In this document: one piece after another, positions 1 through 8,617 of the stretch
Layout of the letters: each line of letters begins with the position of its first letter
Position numbering within the stretch: position 1 is the first letter of the stretch
DNA from: F23-D06 sp045130275
Lineage (GTDB): Bacteria > Bacteroidota > Bacteroidia > Bacteroidales > WCHB1-69
Length of the DNA: 64,000 nucleotides
Reading direction: 5' to 3'
NCBI GenBank assembly: GCA_045130275.1
Contig: JBGUPL010000029.1
Coordinates: 49,824 to 113,823, forward strand
Translations under genes and position numbers: made by a program
The notes under the pieces: generated by a model
The model's input: the letters and a program-made list of their open reading frames with translations, nothing else
The model's database searches: none
Told to the model about the DNA's origin: nothing

Positions 1-71
1 AAAATATTGGATATAACTGAGCAGTGAACCGTAAGAATGCGTGTCGGATTCTCAATCATTAACCCAAAACA
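1..71. other. Window edge, no gene recognised
   Basis: This short AT-rich leader precedes xseA. I see no complete gene, repeat or clear promoter in it; transcription of xseA may start outside the window. Confidence 0.5.
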
Positions 72-1457
72 ATGAGTCGCGAAACTTTTAACAACCATAC
101 AGTCTATTCGTTGTCGGATGTGGCCCTGAGTCTCCATAAGGTGATCGAGCGGACGTACACTCGACCGTACTATATCAAGGCGGAGATTCTAAAGCTGAAT
201 TACTATCCGTACAGCGGGCATTGTTATCCGGAACTTGTGGAACGCGACGGGAATGTGATCAAGACGGAGATGCGTGCGGTGATCTGGTCCACCCACTTCC
301 AGGATATCAACCGTCGTTTCGTGCAGATCACCGGTGAGCCGCTGAAGGAGAACATCCGCATTTTGTGTCTGGCCACCGTGCAGTTCAGTCCGAAACATGG
401 TTTGGCGCTGCATATCGAGGACATAGAGCCGGCCTACACTCTCGGCGAGATGGTCCGCAACCGCCAGGAAGTCATCGCACGCCTCAAAGACGAGCAGATC
501 TTCGAACTCAACCGGAATCTGAAGATGCCTATGTTGCCCAAGCGTGTGGCGGTCATCTCCGTGGAGACGAGCAAAGGGTATAGCGATTTCATGCAGACAT
601 TGCACCAAAATGAGTATGGATATTGCTTCCATACAGATCTTTTCCCGTCCATTCTCCAGGGTGACAAAGCCATAACGGGTATTATGGGGCAACTCGATAG
701 AATCGAGGCGCGCCAGCGTGAGTTCGATGTGGTGGTTCTTGTGCGCGGCGGCGGCGGTGATGTGGGCATGAGCTGCTACGACGATTACAACCTTACCCGT
801 CGGGTGGCCACGTTCCCCTTGCCAGTCCTCACCGGTATCGGTCACTCCACCAACCTCACCGTCACAGACATGGTGGCGCATGCCAATTTCATCACGCCTA
901 CGGATGTCGCCTTCTCATTGCTGGAACATTTCCGCCGTTTCGATGACCTTCTTGGCGAAACGGTGTCGAGGATGGTGCAGCAGGTGCGTGCGCTGGTTGC
1001 GGAGCACCGGCAGGCGCTGGCGCTTACGGAAACCGCGTTCCGCTACAATTTGCCGAATGTGTTGGCTGAGCAACGTAAAATGTTGGGCGAGATCGCCAAA
1101 GAGCTGGTGTTCAACTCGAAATCGGTGACGATGAACCAAACTTTCCATTTGAAGGCCCTTGCCCAGAAGATGGAACGGGATATGCAGTTGCATCTACATC
1201 AGGAGTTGTTGCAATTGCAAGGGATTAAAGAGGCGCTTCCCCGTTTGGGGAAAGCCGTATTGCAGAAATACCGAAGGGAATGCGACAGTGTGGATGAACA
1301 GTTGCGCCTCCTCAGCCCTGAAAACGTCCTGAAGCGCGGATACAGCATCACGTTGCGTGACGGCCATGTGATCACCCAAGCCGGCGACCTGCGCCCCGGG
1401 GACCACATTGTCACACGATTTTTCGAAGGGGAGACTGAATCGGTGGTCAACGGATGA
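72..1457 (+). CDS. xseA: Exodeoxyribonuclease VII large subunit
   Basis: Catalytic subunit of exonuclease VII, which degrades single-stranded DNA from both ends in mismatch and recombination repair. The 461 residues start with an OB-fold (about 10-120). The XseA core follows, with RVAVISVETSKG near 158-169, the glycine-rich RGGGG at 225-229 and GIGH at 255-258. A long charged helical region (about 290-410) and a small C-terminal strand domain with GYSI complete the family layout. Length is normal. The partner xseB, which often follows xseA, is not present here; tpiA comes next. The ATG at 72 precedes the conserved OB-fold directly. Confidence 0.95.
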   Translation: MSRETFNNHTVYSLSDVALSLHKVIERTYTRPYYIKAEILKLNYYPYSGHCYPELVERDGNVIKTEMRAVIWSTHFQDINRRFVQITGEPLKENIRILCLATVQFSPKHGLALHIEDIEPAYTLGEMVRNRQEVIARLKDEQIFELNRNLKMPMLPKRVAVISVETSKGYSDFMQTLHQNEYGYCFHTDLFPSILQGDKAITGIMGQLDRIEARQREFDVVVLVRGGGGDVGMSCYDDYNLTRRVATFPLPVLTGIGHSTNLTVTDMVAHANFITPTDVAFSLLEHFRRFDDLLGETVSRMVQQVRALVAEHRQALALTETAFRYNLPNVLAEQRKMLGEIAKELVFNSKSVTMNQTFHLKALAQKMERDMQLHLHQELLQLQGIKEALPRLGKAVLQKYRRECDSVDEQLRLLSPENVLKRGYSITLRDGHVITQAGDLRPGDHIVTRFFEGETESVVNG

Positions 1458-1491
1458 AGAGGGAAGAGCACTGTTTACGTTAAAAAAAATG

Positions 1492-1499
1492 TAACTTTG
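1492..1499 (+). promoter_or_regulatory. Bacteroidota -7 promoter element of tpiA
   Basis: TAACTTTG matches the TAnnTTTG -7 consensus. A TTTA at 1474-1477 lies at a suitable -33 distance. It sits about 65 bp upstream of the tpiA start. Confidence 0.7.
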
Positions 1500-1563
1500 C
1501 CCGTTTGAAAAAGGTATATTGAAATAATTCTAACGAAAAGTAAATCAGATAAATATAAACATT

Positions 1564-2349
1564 ATGATGAAACCAAAGATTGTTATCGGAAACTGGAAAA
1601 TGAACAAGGACTTCGAAGAAGCTGAAGACCTTATCACCAAAATAGAGGAAGAACTGGCTGATTATCAGCTCCAGACGGAGGTTGTGCTTTGTCCGCCTGC
1701 CATCTACGCCGAATTGGTCACCGACCATGCCAGCCTGGAGGACAGCCATTTCTACGCTGGTTTGCAGAATGTGAGCGAATATGAGAATGGTGCATATACT
1801 GGAGAAGTCTCCGCGGAGATGCTTGCTTCCATGGAGGTCGATTTCTGCATCGTGGGACATTCGGAACGTCGCAAATATTTTGGTGAAACGGATGAGATTG
1901 TACTCAAGAAGATGCTTCGACTCCTTGATAACCAGATCGTTCCGGTGATGTGCTGCGGTGAGACGCTGGAGGAACGCAAGGCTGGCAAACATTTTGAGGT
2001 GGTGCAGAAGCAGATTGAGGCCACCATTTGCACGCTCACGCCCGAGCAGTTGGAGCGCACGATGATCGCCTATGAGCCTATTTGGGCCATCGGCACGGGC
2101 GAGACAGCCACCCCGGAGCAGGCTCAGGAAATGCTCGCTTTCATCCGTTCCCTCATCGAAAAGAAATTCGGCACCGAACTCGCCGTTTTCACCTATATCC
2201 TTTACGGCGGCAGCTGCAATGCCAAAAACGCCCTCGAACTCTTCTCTCAACCTGATGTTGACGGCGGACTCATTGGCGGCGCCTCCCTCAAACCCGACGA
2301 TTTCATCAAGATCATTGAGGCTGCCGAAACGGTGATTAAAGATAATTAG
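1564..2349 (+). CDS. tpiA: Triosephosphate isomerase
   Basis: Interconverts dihydroxyacetone phosphate and glyceraldehyde 3-phosphate in glycolysis; cytoplasmic homodimer. The 261 residues hold all catalytic signatures: NWKMN with Asn10 and Lys12, GHSERR with His99, AYEPIWAIGTG with Glu171 as catalytic base, and the phosphate-binding YGGS and GGASL segments near the C-terminus. Length is typical of the (beta/alpha)8 barrel. Two consecutive ATG codons (1564 and 1567) are possible starts; either keeps the fold intact. It has its own promoter after xseA. Confidence 0.98.
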   Translation: MMKPKIVIGNWKMNKDFEEAEDLITKIEEELADYQLQTEVVLCPPAIYAELVTDHASLEDSHFYAGLQNVSEYENGAYTGEVSAEMLASMEVDFCIVGHSERRKYFGETDEIVLKKMLRLLDNQIVPVMCCGETLEERKAGKHFEVVQKQIEATICTLTPEQLERTMIAYEPIWAIGTGETATPEQAQEMLAFIRSLIEKKFGTELAVFTYILYGGSCNAKNALELFSQPDVDGGLIGGASLKPDDFIKIIEAAETVIKDN

Positions 2350-2364
2350 GAAATATGTGTCGCT

Positions 2365-2388
2365 AGGGGCGAATAATTATTCGCCCCT
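2365..2388. repeat. F1 palindromic repeat, intact copy
   Basis: A perfect 24-bp palindrome: AGGGGCGAATAA followed by its exact reverse complement. It lies in the tpiA-porE gap, 28 bp upstream of the chosen porE start. A degenerate copy plus a half copy lies at 26723-26766. Confidence 0.85.
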
Positions 2389-2416
2389 ACACCCAATTGT
2401 AAATCTCCAACCGTCA

Positions 2417-4438
2417 ATGTCTAGATTATCGCTCATATTGTTCGTGTTATGCATGGCATTCTCCTACGCGGGTTTCGCGCAGGATGATGACCCGTGCGAG
2501 CAGACGATGGACAAGAACAGTGAGAAACTATACAAAAAGGCTAGGGATTACCACAAATCAGGAAAGAAAGAAGAAGCCTACGAACTTTATGAGGAAATCC
2601 TGGCAGACCATCCCGAATATCTGGATGTGAACTACTATTATGCGCTGGGCTACTATTTGCCTCTCGAGAGTAACCAGTTCATCTCCAAGAGGAGTGACAA
2701 GTCGGACGTGACCAAGGCGATGGCCGCCTTCAACAGGATATATGATGTTTGCCCGTTCTACAAGCCGCAGCATAACCTCTATGCTGCCAAACTTGCCTAT
2801 TTCAACGAAAATTTTTCAGATGCGGTGAAATTTGCAGGTGTCGTTGTGGATAACCCAGACCTTTTTTCGAAGCTGAACGATCCGGACAAGGTCATCAACG
2901 AGGCAAAAATGATTCTCCGGAAGGCACGCTTCTTCGACAACATCCTCAACCATCCTGTACCGTTCGATCCGCATCCGGTGCCGAACATCTCGACCTCTTC
3001 GGACGAGTATCTCGGCACGCTTTCGCCTGACGGACAGTATTTTTATTTCACCCGTCGCATGTATGTGGCGGATAACTCCCCGTTCGGGCAAGGCGGCAAG
3101 GTGCAACGGGAGTTTTTCAGCTGCAGTGAGAAAAAAGGCGGGAATTTCGGAAAGGGTGATGCTCTGCCTGAACCGTTCAACAAAGCGGAAGGGGAGGGAA
3201 GCCCTACCATCAACCTCACCAACGACCTGCTGATTTTCGTGCAGCGGCACAATGTGAAGCTACAGAATGCATCCTATCCCAACTACGACCTCTATTTTTC
3301 CGAATACGACGGGTATGGTTGGACGGAGCCGAAACCGCTGCCGGGCAAGATCAACCGCAACGACTCTTGGGAATCGCAGCCTTCGCTCAGCTCCGACGGC
3401 AAAGTGCTTTTCTTCGCCAGCGACCGTCCGGGCGGCTACGGTGGCTCCGACATCTGGTATGCCACCCGCAGGAGCGACGGCTCTTGGAACGATCCCGTCA
3501 ACATGGGACCGACCATCAACACCGATCGAAACGAACGCTCCCCGTTCCTGCATACCGACAGCAAGACGCTCTATTTCTCCTCCAACGGTCACGACGGGCT
3601 TGGCGGCCAGGACATCTTCTATTCGAAGATGGACAGCAAACGGCTGTGGTCAACGCCGGTCAATATCGGGTCTCCTATCAATACTGAGAACGACGAGGTT
3701 GATTTCTTCGTCAGCTTGGACGGTAAGACAGGCTTCTTCTCCTCCAACAACTATGGCGAAAAGGACTGGAACATCTACCAGTTCGAGCTGTACGAGGAGG
3801 CGCGTCCGCACACGATGGTCATCGTGAAGGGCAAAGTGACCGTGGACGAAGGCGATTTGGAGAACGCGGTGGTCGAGATTCGCGACACCAACGCAAACGT
3901 GATTTCCACTGGCATTGTGAGTGCGGCGCAGGGCAAGTATGCTGTGGCCGCAGAAGTACACCATGACAATCCGCAACCGCTTATCGTGAATGTGAAGAAA
4001 GAGGGGTATTCTTTTGACACACAGATTATTAAACCTGAGGAAATTAAAGAAGAGATTGTTGAGAAGGATGCGGAGGTGAAAGCTGTGGAGACGGGCAAGG
4101 TGTGCGACCTTCGTGACATCTACTATGAAACCAACGATTTCAGTCTGACGCAGGAATCGAAAATGCTGTTGGCGCTTTTTGTCGAGTTCTTGAAAGAGAA
4201 TCCGACGGTGAAGGTGGAAATCCAGGGTCACACTGACAATGTCGGCAGTGACGAAGACAACCTGCGCCTGTCCGAAAACCGCGCCAAATCGGTGTATGAC
4301 TATGTGATCCAGCAAGGTGTCGGTGCCAACCGACTGAGATACAAAGGGTACGGCGAGTCAAAACCTATTGCCACCAACAATACGGAGGAAGGACGTGCCA
4401 AAAACCGCAGAACCGTTTTCTTGATTTATGAGAAGTAA
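2417..4438 (+). CDS. PorE-like OmpA-family protein (TPR, PD40 propeller, CRD, OmpA_C)
   Basis: Predicted periplasmic protein of 673 residues that binds peptidoglycan. A signal peptide ends near AGFAQ. A TPR-like helical pair (about 30-75) is followed by several PD40/WD40-like blades (about 190-460; motifs such as SPDGQYFYF, SDIWYATR and DIFYSK). Next come a carboxypeptidase regulatory-like domain (about 467-515) and a C-terminal OmpA domain with GHTDNVG and NRRTVF. This domain order is that of PorE, a T9SS component in Porphyromonas, but that protein is a lipoprotein and this one lacks a lipobox. Start 2417 was preferred because the upstream in-frame GTG reads through the F1 palindrome. Paralogues with other roles exist, so the T9SS role is inference. 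Confidence 0.75.
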   Translation: MSRLSLILFVLCMAFSYAGFAQDDDPCEQTMDKNSEKLYKKARDYHKSGKKEEAYELYEEILADHPEYLDVNYYYALGYYLPLESNQFISKRSDKSDVTKAMAAFNRIYDVCPFYKPQHNLYAAKLAYFNENFSDAVKFAGVVVDNPDLFSKLNDPDKVINEAKMILRKARFFDNILNHPVPFDPHPVPNISTSSDEYLGTLSPDGQYFYFTRRMYVADNSPFGQGGKVQREFFSCSEKKGGNFGKGDALPEPFNKAEGEGSPTINLTNDLLIFVQRHNVKLQNASYPNYDLYFSEYDGYGWTEPKPLPGKINRNDSWESQPSLSSDGKVLFFASDRPGGYGGSDIWYATRRSDGSWNDPVNMGPTINTDRNERSPFLHTDSKTLYFSSNGHDGLGGQDIFYSKMDSKRLWSTPVNIGSPINTENDEVDFFVSLDGKTGFFSSNNYGEKDWNIYQFELYEEARPHTMVIVKGKVTVDEGDLENAVVEIRDTNANVISTGIVSAAQGKYAVAAEVHHDNPQPLIVNVKKEGYSFDTQIIKPEEIKEEIVEKDAEVKAVETGKVCDLRDIYYETNDFSLTQESKMLLALFVEFLKENPTVKVEIQGHTDNVGSDEDNLRLSENRAKSVYDYVIQQGVGANRLRYKGYGESKPIATNNTEEGRAKNRRTVFLIYEK

Positions 4439-5756
4439 ACACATCTATTTTTTGGGGATCGGGGGCATCGGGATGAGTGCGCTGGCGCAATATTACCTCC
4501 AGCGCGGCGATGCCGTTTACGGCTACGACCTGACCCCATCGCCAGTGACGGAAATGTTGCTGCGCAAAGGTGCGGACATCCACTTCGATGGAGATATTGC
4601 GAAAATCCCCTCTGAAGTGGATTTTGTGGTTTATACCCCCGCTGTTCCCAAAGATTTTGTTGAATATCAGTATTTTGTAGATAAAGGAGTTCCAATGTAC
4701 AAACGTTCGCAAGTGTTGGGACATGTCACGGATGAGCTGAAGACACTGGCGGTGGCCGGCACGCACGGCAAGACCACCACCACTTCGATGATTGCGCATC
4801 TGCTCTATCCCGAGCAGCCGATCGTCGCTTTCATCGGGGGCATCTCCAAAAATCTGAACGACAATTACATCTGCTCAGCGAATCCGGACACAGCTGTGGT
4901 AGAGGCTGACGAGTTCGATCGTTCCTTCCTGACCTTGCATCCGGAAGTCTCCGTCATCACCTCCATGGATGCCGATCATCTGGACATTTACCGCGATGTG
5001 GAAGACTTGCGTGACGCGTTCGGGCAGTTTGCATCGCAGACCCGCTGTGCTGTCATCGTGGAAGAAGCCGTTGCGCAGTATGTCAAACATCCCGGGAAAC
5101 GGATCTATGGTATTGATTCACGCAGCGATTATTATGCGTATAATATTGATTACCAGCAAGAATTTTCCTGTTTTTGTTTGCATACGCCCGTTGGAGAAAT
5201 CCAAAGCCTGACGTTACCGGCACATGGACTTTATAACATATTGAATGCCACAGCTGCCATCGCGGCTGTGCTGGAGGCTTTTCCGAATATGAACGAGGAT
5301 GTCATTCGACAGAAAATCAGTTCGTTCGCAGGCGTGAAGCGCCGGTTCGACTATATTGTGAGGCGGCCTGATTTCGTCTATATTGACGACTATGCGCATC
5401 ATCCGAACGAGATGCGGTCGTTCATCACGGCGGTGCGGAAGATATATCCCGACAAGTGCATCTGTGGGGTTTTCCAGCCTCATCTTTACACCCGCACCCG
5501 CGATTTCGCTGACGGGTTCGCTGAGGTGCTCGGACTGCTCGACAGGGTTGTCCTGCTGCCCATTTACCCGGCACGGGAGAAACCCATTGAGGGGGTCACC
5601 TCCGAGTTCCTGCTTGGAAAAGTCGATGTGCAAGACAAACGGGTCCTGCAGAAGTCTGAATTGCTCACCTATCTCCAACAACATCGTCCCGATGTGTTGC
5701 TCACCATCGGTGCCGGCGACATCGACCGGCTGGTCCCTGAATTAGGAACGCTTTAG
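4428..5756 (+). CDS. murC: UDP-N-acetylmuramate--L-alanine ligase
   Basis: Adds L-alanine to UDP-MurNAc using ATP, the first peptide step of peptidoglycan precursor synthesis; cytoplasmic. The 442 residues show the Rossmann motif GIGGIGMSALA at 10-20, the P-loop GTHGKTTTTS at 111-120, and the Mur central and C-terminal domains (EADEFDRSF, DYAHHPNE, QPHLYTRT). The tripeptide ligase Mpl shares this fold; length and motifs fit MurC better. The start overlaps the porE end by 11 bp, which suggests translational coupling. No other mur genes are present. Confidence 0.92.
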   Translation: MRSKHIYFLGIGGIGMSALAQYYLQRGDAVYGYDLTPSPVTEMLLRKGADIHFDGDIAKIPSEVDFVVYTPAVPKDFVEYQYFVDKGVPMYKRSQVLGHVTDELKTLAVAGTHGKTTTTSMIAHLLYPEQPIVAFIGGISKNLNDNYICSANPDTAVVEADEFDRSFLTLHPEVSVITSMDADHLDIYRDVEDLRDAFGQFASQTRCAVIVEEAVAQYVKHPGKRIYGIDSRSDYYAYNIDYQQEFSCFCLHTPVGEIQSLTLPAHGLYNILNATAAIAAVLEAFPNMNEDVIRQKISSFAGVKRRFDYIVRRPDFVYIDDYAHHPNEMRSFITAVRKIYPDKCICGVFQPHLYTRTRDFADGFAEVLGLLDRVVLLPIYPAREKPIEGVTSEFLLGKVDVQDKRVLQKSELLTYLQQHRPDVLLTIGAGDIDRLVPELGTL

Positions 5757-5782
5757 TCATGCTTTTTTTACACACAGAAATA

Positions 5783-5826
5783 TAACCCTCTAACCCATTA
5801 ACCTTCTAACCTTTTAACCTTATTAC
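5783..5826. repeat. Iterated-word tract (CTAACC/TTAACC type)
   Basis: The gap before the PspC gene is made of about six variants of a TAACCTTC/TTAACC word. The same TTAACC family recurs near 50180-50205 and, in reverse orientation, near 37631-37660. Confidence 0.7.
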
Positions 5827-5832
5827 CAAAAA

Positions 5833-6033
5833 ATGGCACACAAAAAATTGTATAGAACCCGAGATGATGCCAAAATCGCCGGAGTCTGTGGCGGTCTGGC
5901 AGAGTATCTTGACGTTGATCCCACCGTGGTGCGGATTGTTTTCCTGTTGCTTTTGCTGACTGGTTCGCTGGGCTTTTGGATATACCTGGTCATCTGGATT
6001 GTCGCCCCATGGGATTATTTAAGAGAACAATGA
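5833..6033 (+). CDS. PspC domain small membrane protein
   Basis: A 66-residue protein consisting only of a PspC domain. The conserved start KLYRTRDDAKIAGVCGGLAEYL is followed by one hydrophobic segment (about 34-58) rich in Val, Leu and Ile that ends in WIVAPW. PspC proteins sit in the inner membrane and are linked to envelope-stress responses; whether this stand-alone domain signals is unknown. Its TGA stop overlaps the ATG of the next gene (ATGA), so the two are probably translationally coupled. Confidence 0.88.
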   Translation: MAHKKLYRTRDDAKIAGVCGGLAEYLDVDPTVVRIVFLLLLLTGSLGFWIYLVIWIVAPWDYLREQ

Positions 6034-8321
6034 GAAGAATATTGCTTTTTTGCCTGCTGCTGATGACGGCAGGGTGGGGCGTTGCCCAATCGTTGACTGG
6101 GAAAGTGTTGCAGGTCAATGAAAACGGAGACACGACGGCCGTGGTCTATGCTTCGGTGCAGTGGTTGCGGACATCCATCGGCGCACATACAGATGCTGAT
6201 GGCAAATTCACCATCCCTCGCACCAAAACGGACTCGCTGGTCATCTCGTTTCCTACCTTCCTGCCGGATACGATGGTGATTCCGCGCGGACAGAACTACA
6301 TTACCGTGTTTCTGAATACGGCACATAACCTCAATGAGGTGAGCATTGTCGCCCGCGATGGTTCCTATATTTCCGTGCAACCCATTTACACCCAAATAAT
6401 TGGAACGGAAGGACTGCGCCGTGCCGCCTGCTGCAACTTGGCTGAAAGCTTTGAGAGCAGCGTGGCCATCGACTCGGAATTTCCCGACGCGGTGAGCGGT
6501 GCGAGACAGATTTCCATGCTCGGGCTCGCCGGCACTTACAGCCAAATTCTGTTGGAAAATGTGCCCTATATCCGCCTTTTGTCGCACCAGTTCGGACTCG
6601 GCTTCATCCCCGGCTCTTGGATGGAGTCCATCAGCCTCTCGAAAGGAACCTCTTCGGTGGTGAACGGTTTCGAGGCCATCACGGGACAGATCAACATCGA
6701 CTATAAAAAACCGGAAAGCAATCTGGAGAAATTCTTCATGAATTTCTACGCTAATTCTATGGGAAAAGGCGAGCTGGCCATGAACACCCGCATTCCCGTA
6801 GGCAAGAAAGAGAAAGTGAGCACTAACTTCCTTGTATTTCTGGCTGATCAGTTCTTGAAGATGGATATGAACAAGGACGGCTTCATGGACGCACCGCGCA
6901 GCCGCCAGGTCAACGTGATGAACCGCTGGGACTACAAGGCACCCGTAGTAGAAGGTCGCACGATGGTGGATTTCGTGTGGGACAACCGTTTCGGCGGGCA
7001 GATGGGCTTCACACCCAACAGCTTTGAATATCGCTATAGTGATCCGTACGGTTTCATCTCCGACAACAAACGTTTGGATGTCATCACCAAGAATGGTTTC
7101 CTGTTGAAGGGCGAGCACGAGAGTATCGGCACCATCCTCTCCTTTACAGGACATTGGCTGGATTCACGTTACGGCAATGGCGCTCTTTATAACGGGGATC
7201 AATATAGTATTTATGCTAATGTAATGTATTCCAACAAATTAGGCGCAAGTGAGCGACACAAATTGACGGCGGGTGCCAGTTTACAGTATGATTGTTTGAA
7301 TGAACTCTACGACTCCGGTGGGGATTTGTATTATTATTTCAGACCGCATCACCACGATCTGATACCCGGTGTCTTTGCCGAATATGCATACGTTATAGAC
7401 CCGAAGTTGGTGTTGATGGGCGGTATGCGTTTGGATTACAATATGGTACGTGACAAACAGAATTCTTCATTGTGGTCGAGTGTCAACCAGCTCTTTTGGA
7501 CACCGCGAGTGCATGTCAAGTGGCAGGCCACCAAAGACTTGTCGTTACGCGCATCTGCTGGCAAGGGCTACCGCAACGCCCATTTCTTCGCTGAGAACCA
7601 GTCGCTGATGATATCCTCCCGCACGCTCCATTTCGACGGGCAAGACAAACCCGAAGAGGCTTGGAACGCCGGCGCCAGTGCCGTTTGGCAGTTCAACATG
7701 CCGGGCGGAAAAGCCTCTCTGGCCGTCGATTACTTCTACACCTACTTCGTGCAGCAGATGATCGTGGATTTGGATCAGGACGTCCACGCGGTGCATTACT
7801 ACGCCTTGAACGGCGAATACAACGGCTATCACAACCGCTCGCGCTCACATTCCGCGCAGATCGAATTGACCCTCAAACCGTTACAGCGATTCGAAATCCT
7901 GCTGGCTTACCGCTACAACGACGTGCGCTATATGCGCAACGGGGTGATGCGCCAGAAGGATATGATGAGCCCCCACAAAGCGCTCGTCAACCTCAATTAC
8001 AGCACACCGTACGATAAGTGGAAGTTCAACCTCAACTTCCAGATTTACGGACCGATGCCGCTGCCCAACACGCAGAGCAACCCCGAGCCGTACCGCCGTC
8101 CCGAAGTCTCGAAACCCTATTGCCTGTTTAATGCGCAGATCACCAAGAAGTTCCGCAAGTGGGAGATTTACGCAGGCGGCGAGAACCTCCTCAACGTCAA
8201 GCAGAAAGACCCGATTGTGCAGGCGGAGAACCCCTTCGGCGAATATTTCGACGCCACGATGGTCTATAAGCCGATTACCGGCATCATGGGGTACGTTGGC
8301 GTGCGGGTTATTTTGAAATAG
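6030..8321 (+). CDS. TonB-dependent outer membrane receptor, AACCNL family
   Basis: Predicted TonB-gated outer membrane importer, 763 residues. The signal peptide ends at GVAQ (residue 20). A carboxypeptidase regulatory-like domain (about 21-100) precedes a plug (about 110-235) with AACCNLAESFE at 132-142 and a GLAGTYSQILLENVP segment; a 22-stranded barrel should follow and ends in a hydrophobic strand. The adjacent Cys134-Cys135 pair is, to my recollection, typical of a Bacteroidota subfamily whose substrate is not established; metal-related cargo has been proposed for relatives but nothing here proves it. Start 6030 gives a clean signal peptide and overlaps the pspC stop; the in-frame ATG at 5976 lies inside pspC. 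Confidence 0.85.
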   Translation: MRRILLFCLLLMTAGWGVAQSLTGKVLQVNENGDTTAVVYASVQWLRTSIGAHTDADGKFTIPRTKTDSLVISFPTFLPDTMVIPRGQNYITVFLNTAHNLNEVSIVARDGSYISVQPIYTQIIGTEGLRRAACCNLAESFESSVAIDSEFPDAVSGARQISMLGLAGTYSQILLENVPYIRLLSHQFGLGFIPGSWMESISLSKGTSSVVNGFEAITGQINIDYKKPESNLEKFFMNFYANSMGKGELAMNTRIPVGKKEKVSTNFLVFLADQFLKMDMNKDGFMDAPRSRQVNVMNRWDYKAPVVEGRTMVDFVWDNRFGGQMGFTPNSFEYRYSDPYGFISDNKRLDVITKNGFLLKGEHESIGTILSFTGHWLDSRYGNGALYNGDQYSIYANVMYSNKLGASERHKLTAGASLQYDCLNELYDSGGDLYYYFRPHHHDLIPGVFAEYAYVIDPKLVLMGGMRLDYNMVRDKQNSSLWSSVNQLFWTPRVHVKWQATKDLSLRASAGKGYRNAHFFAENQSLMISSRTLHFDGQDKPEEAWNAGASAVWQFNMPGGKASLAVDYFYTYFVQQMIVDLDQDVHAVHYYALNGEYNGYHNRSRSHSAQIELTLKPLQRFEILLAYRYNDVRYMRNGVMRQKDMMSPHKALVNLNYSTPYDKWKFNLNFQIYGPMPLPNTQSNPEPYRRPEVSKPYCLFNAQITKKFRKWEIYAGGENLLNVKQKDPIVQAENPFGEYFDATMVYKPITGIMGYVGVRVILK

Positions 8322-8617
8322 TTAGCAGTTAGTAGTTAGCAGTAGGGCTGCCCGGTGTAGTAGGACTGCCGCACTGCGACAGATTTATAGATATGTGTTC
8401 ATTTTTTTGACGGAGGTGTTCAATTTCTATACACTTCTTATAGTGTATTAGTCTTAAATCGATTGATTTATAATGTGTTATGAAATTGGCACGCTTTTGG
8501 TTTCTCTCGTCATTAGTAGAAAATGTAGTAAATCGACCTTGAAGGTTGTCTAACGTAATAAAAATGTATTTTTGCAATTTATAATTAAATAATCAAACCA
8601 ACTAAAATAGTGAGATT
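8322..8617. other. Intergenic leader with promoter
   Basis: The first 25 bp are an iterated TTAGCAG/TTAGTAG tract. The remainder is AT-rich and carries the promoter at 8546-8574. A weak 82-codon frame on the opposite strand starts with a TTG that is the complement of this promoter region and is not believed. Confidence 0.6.
8546..8574 (+). promoter_or_regulatory. Promoter of the 8618 OMP gene
   Basis: TTG at 8546-8548 and TATTTTTG at 8567-8574, with an 18-bp spacer, fit the Bacteroidota -33/-7 pattern. Confidence 0.75.

Noticed and set aside
8329..8577. 82-codon minus-strand gene upstream of the OMP gene
   Set aside because: It needs a TTG start lying in the promoter of the opposite gene and has no homology I can see.
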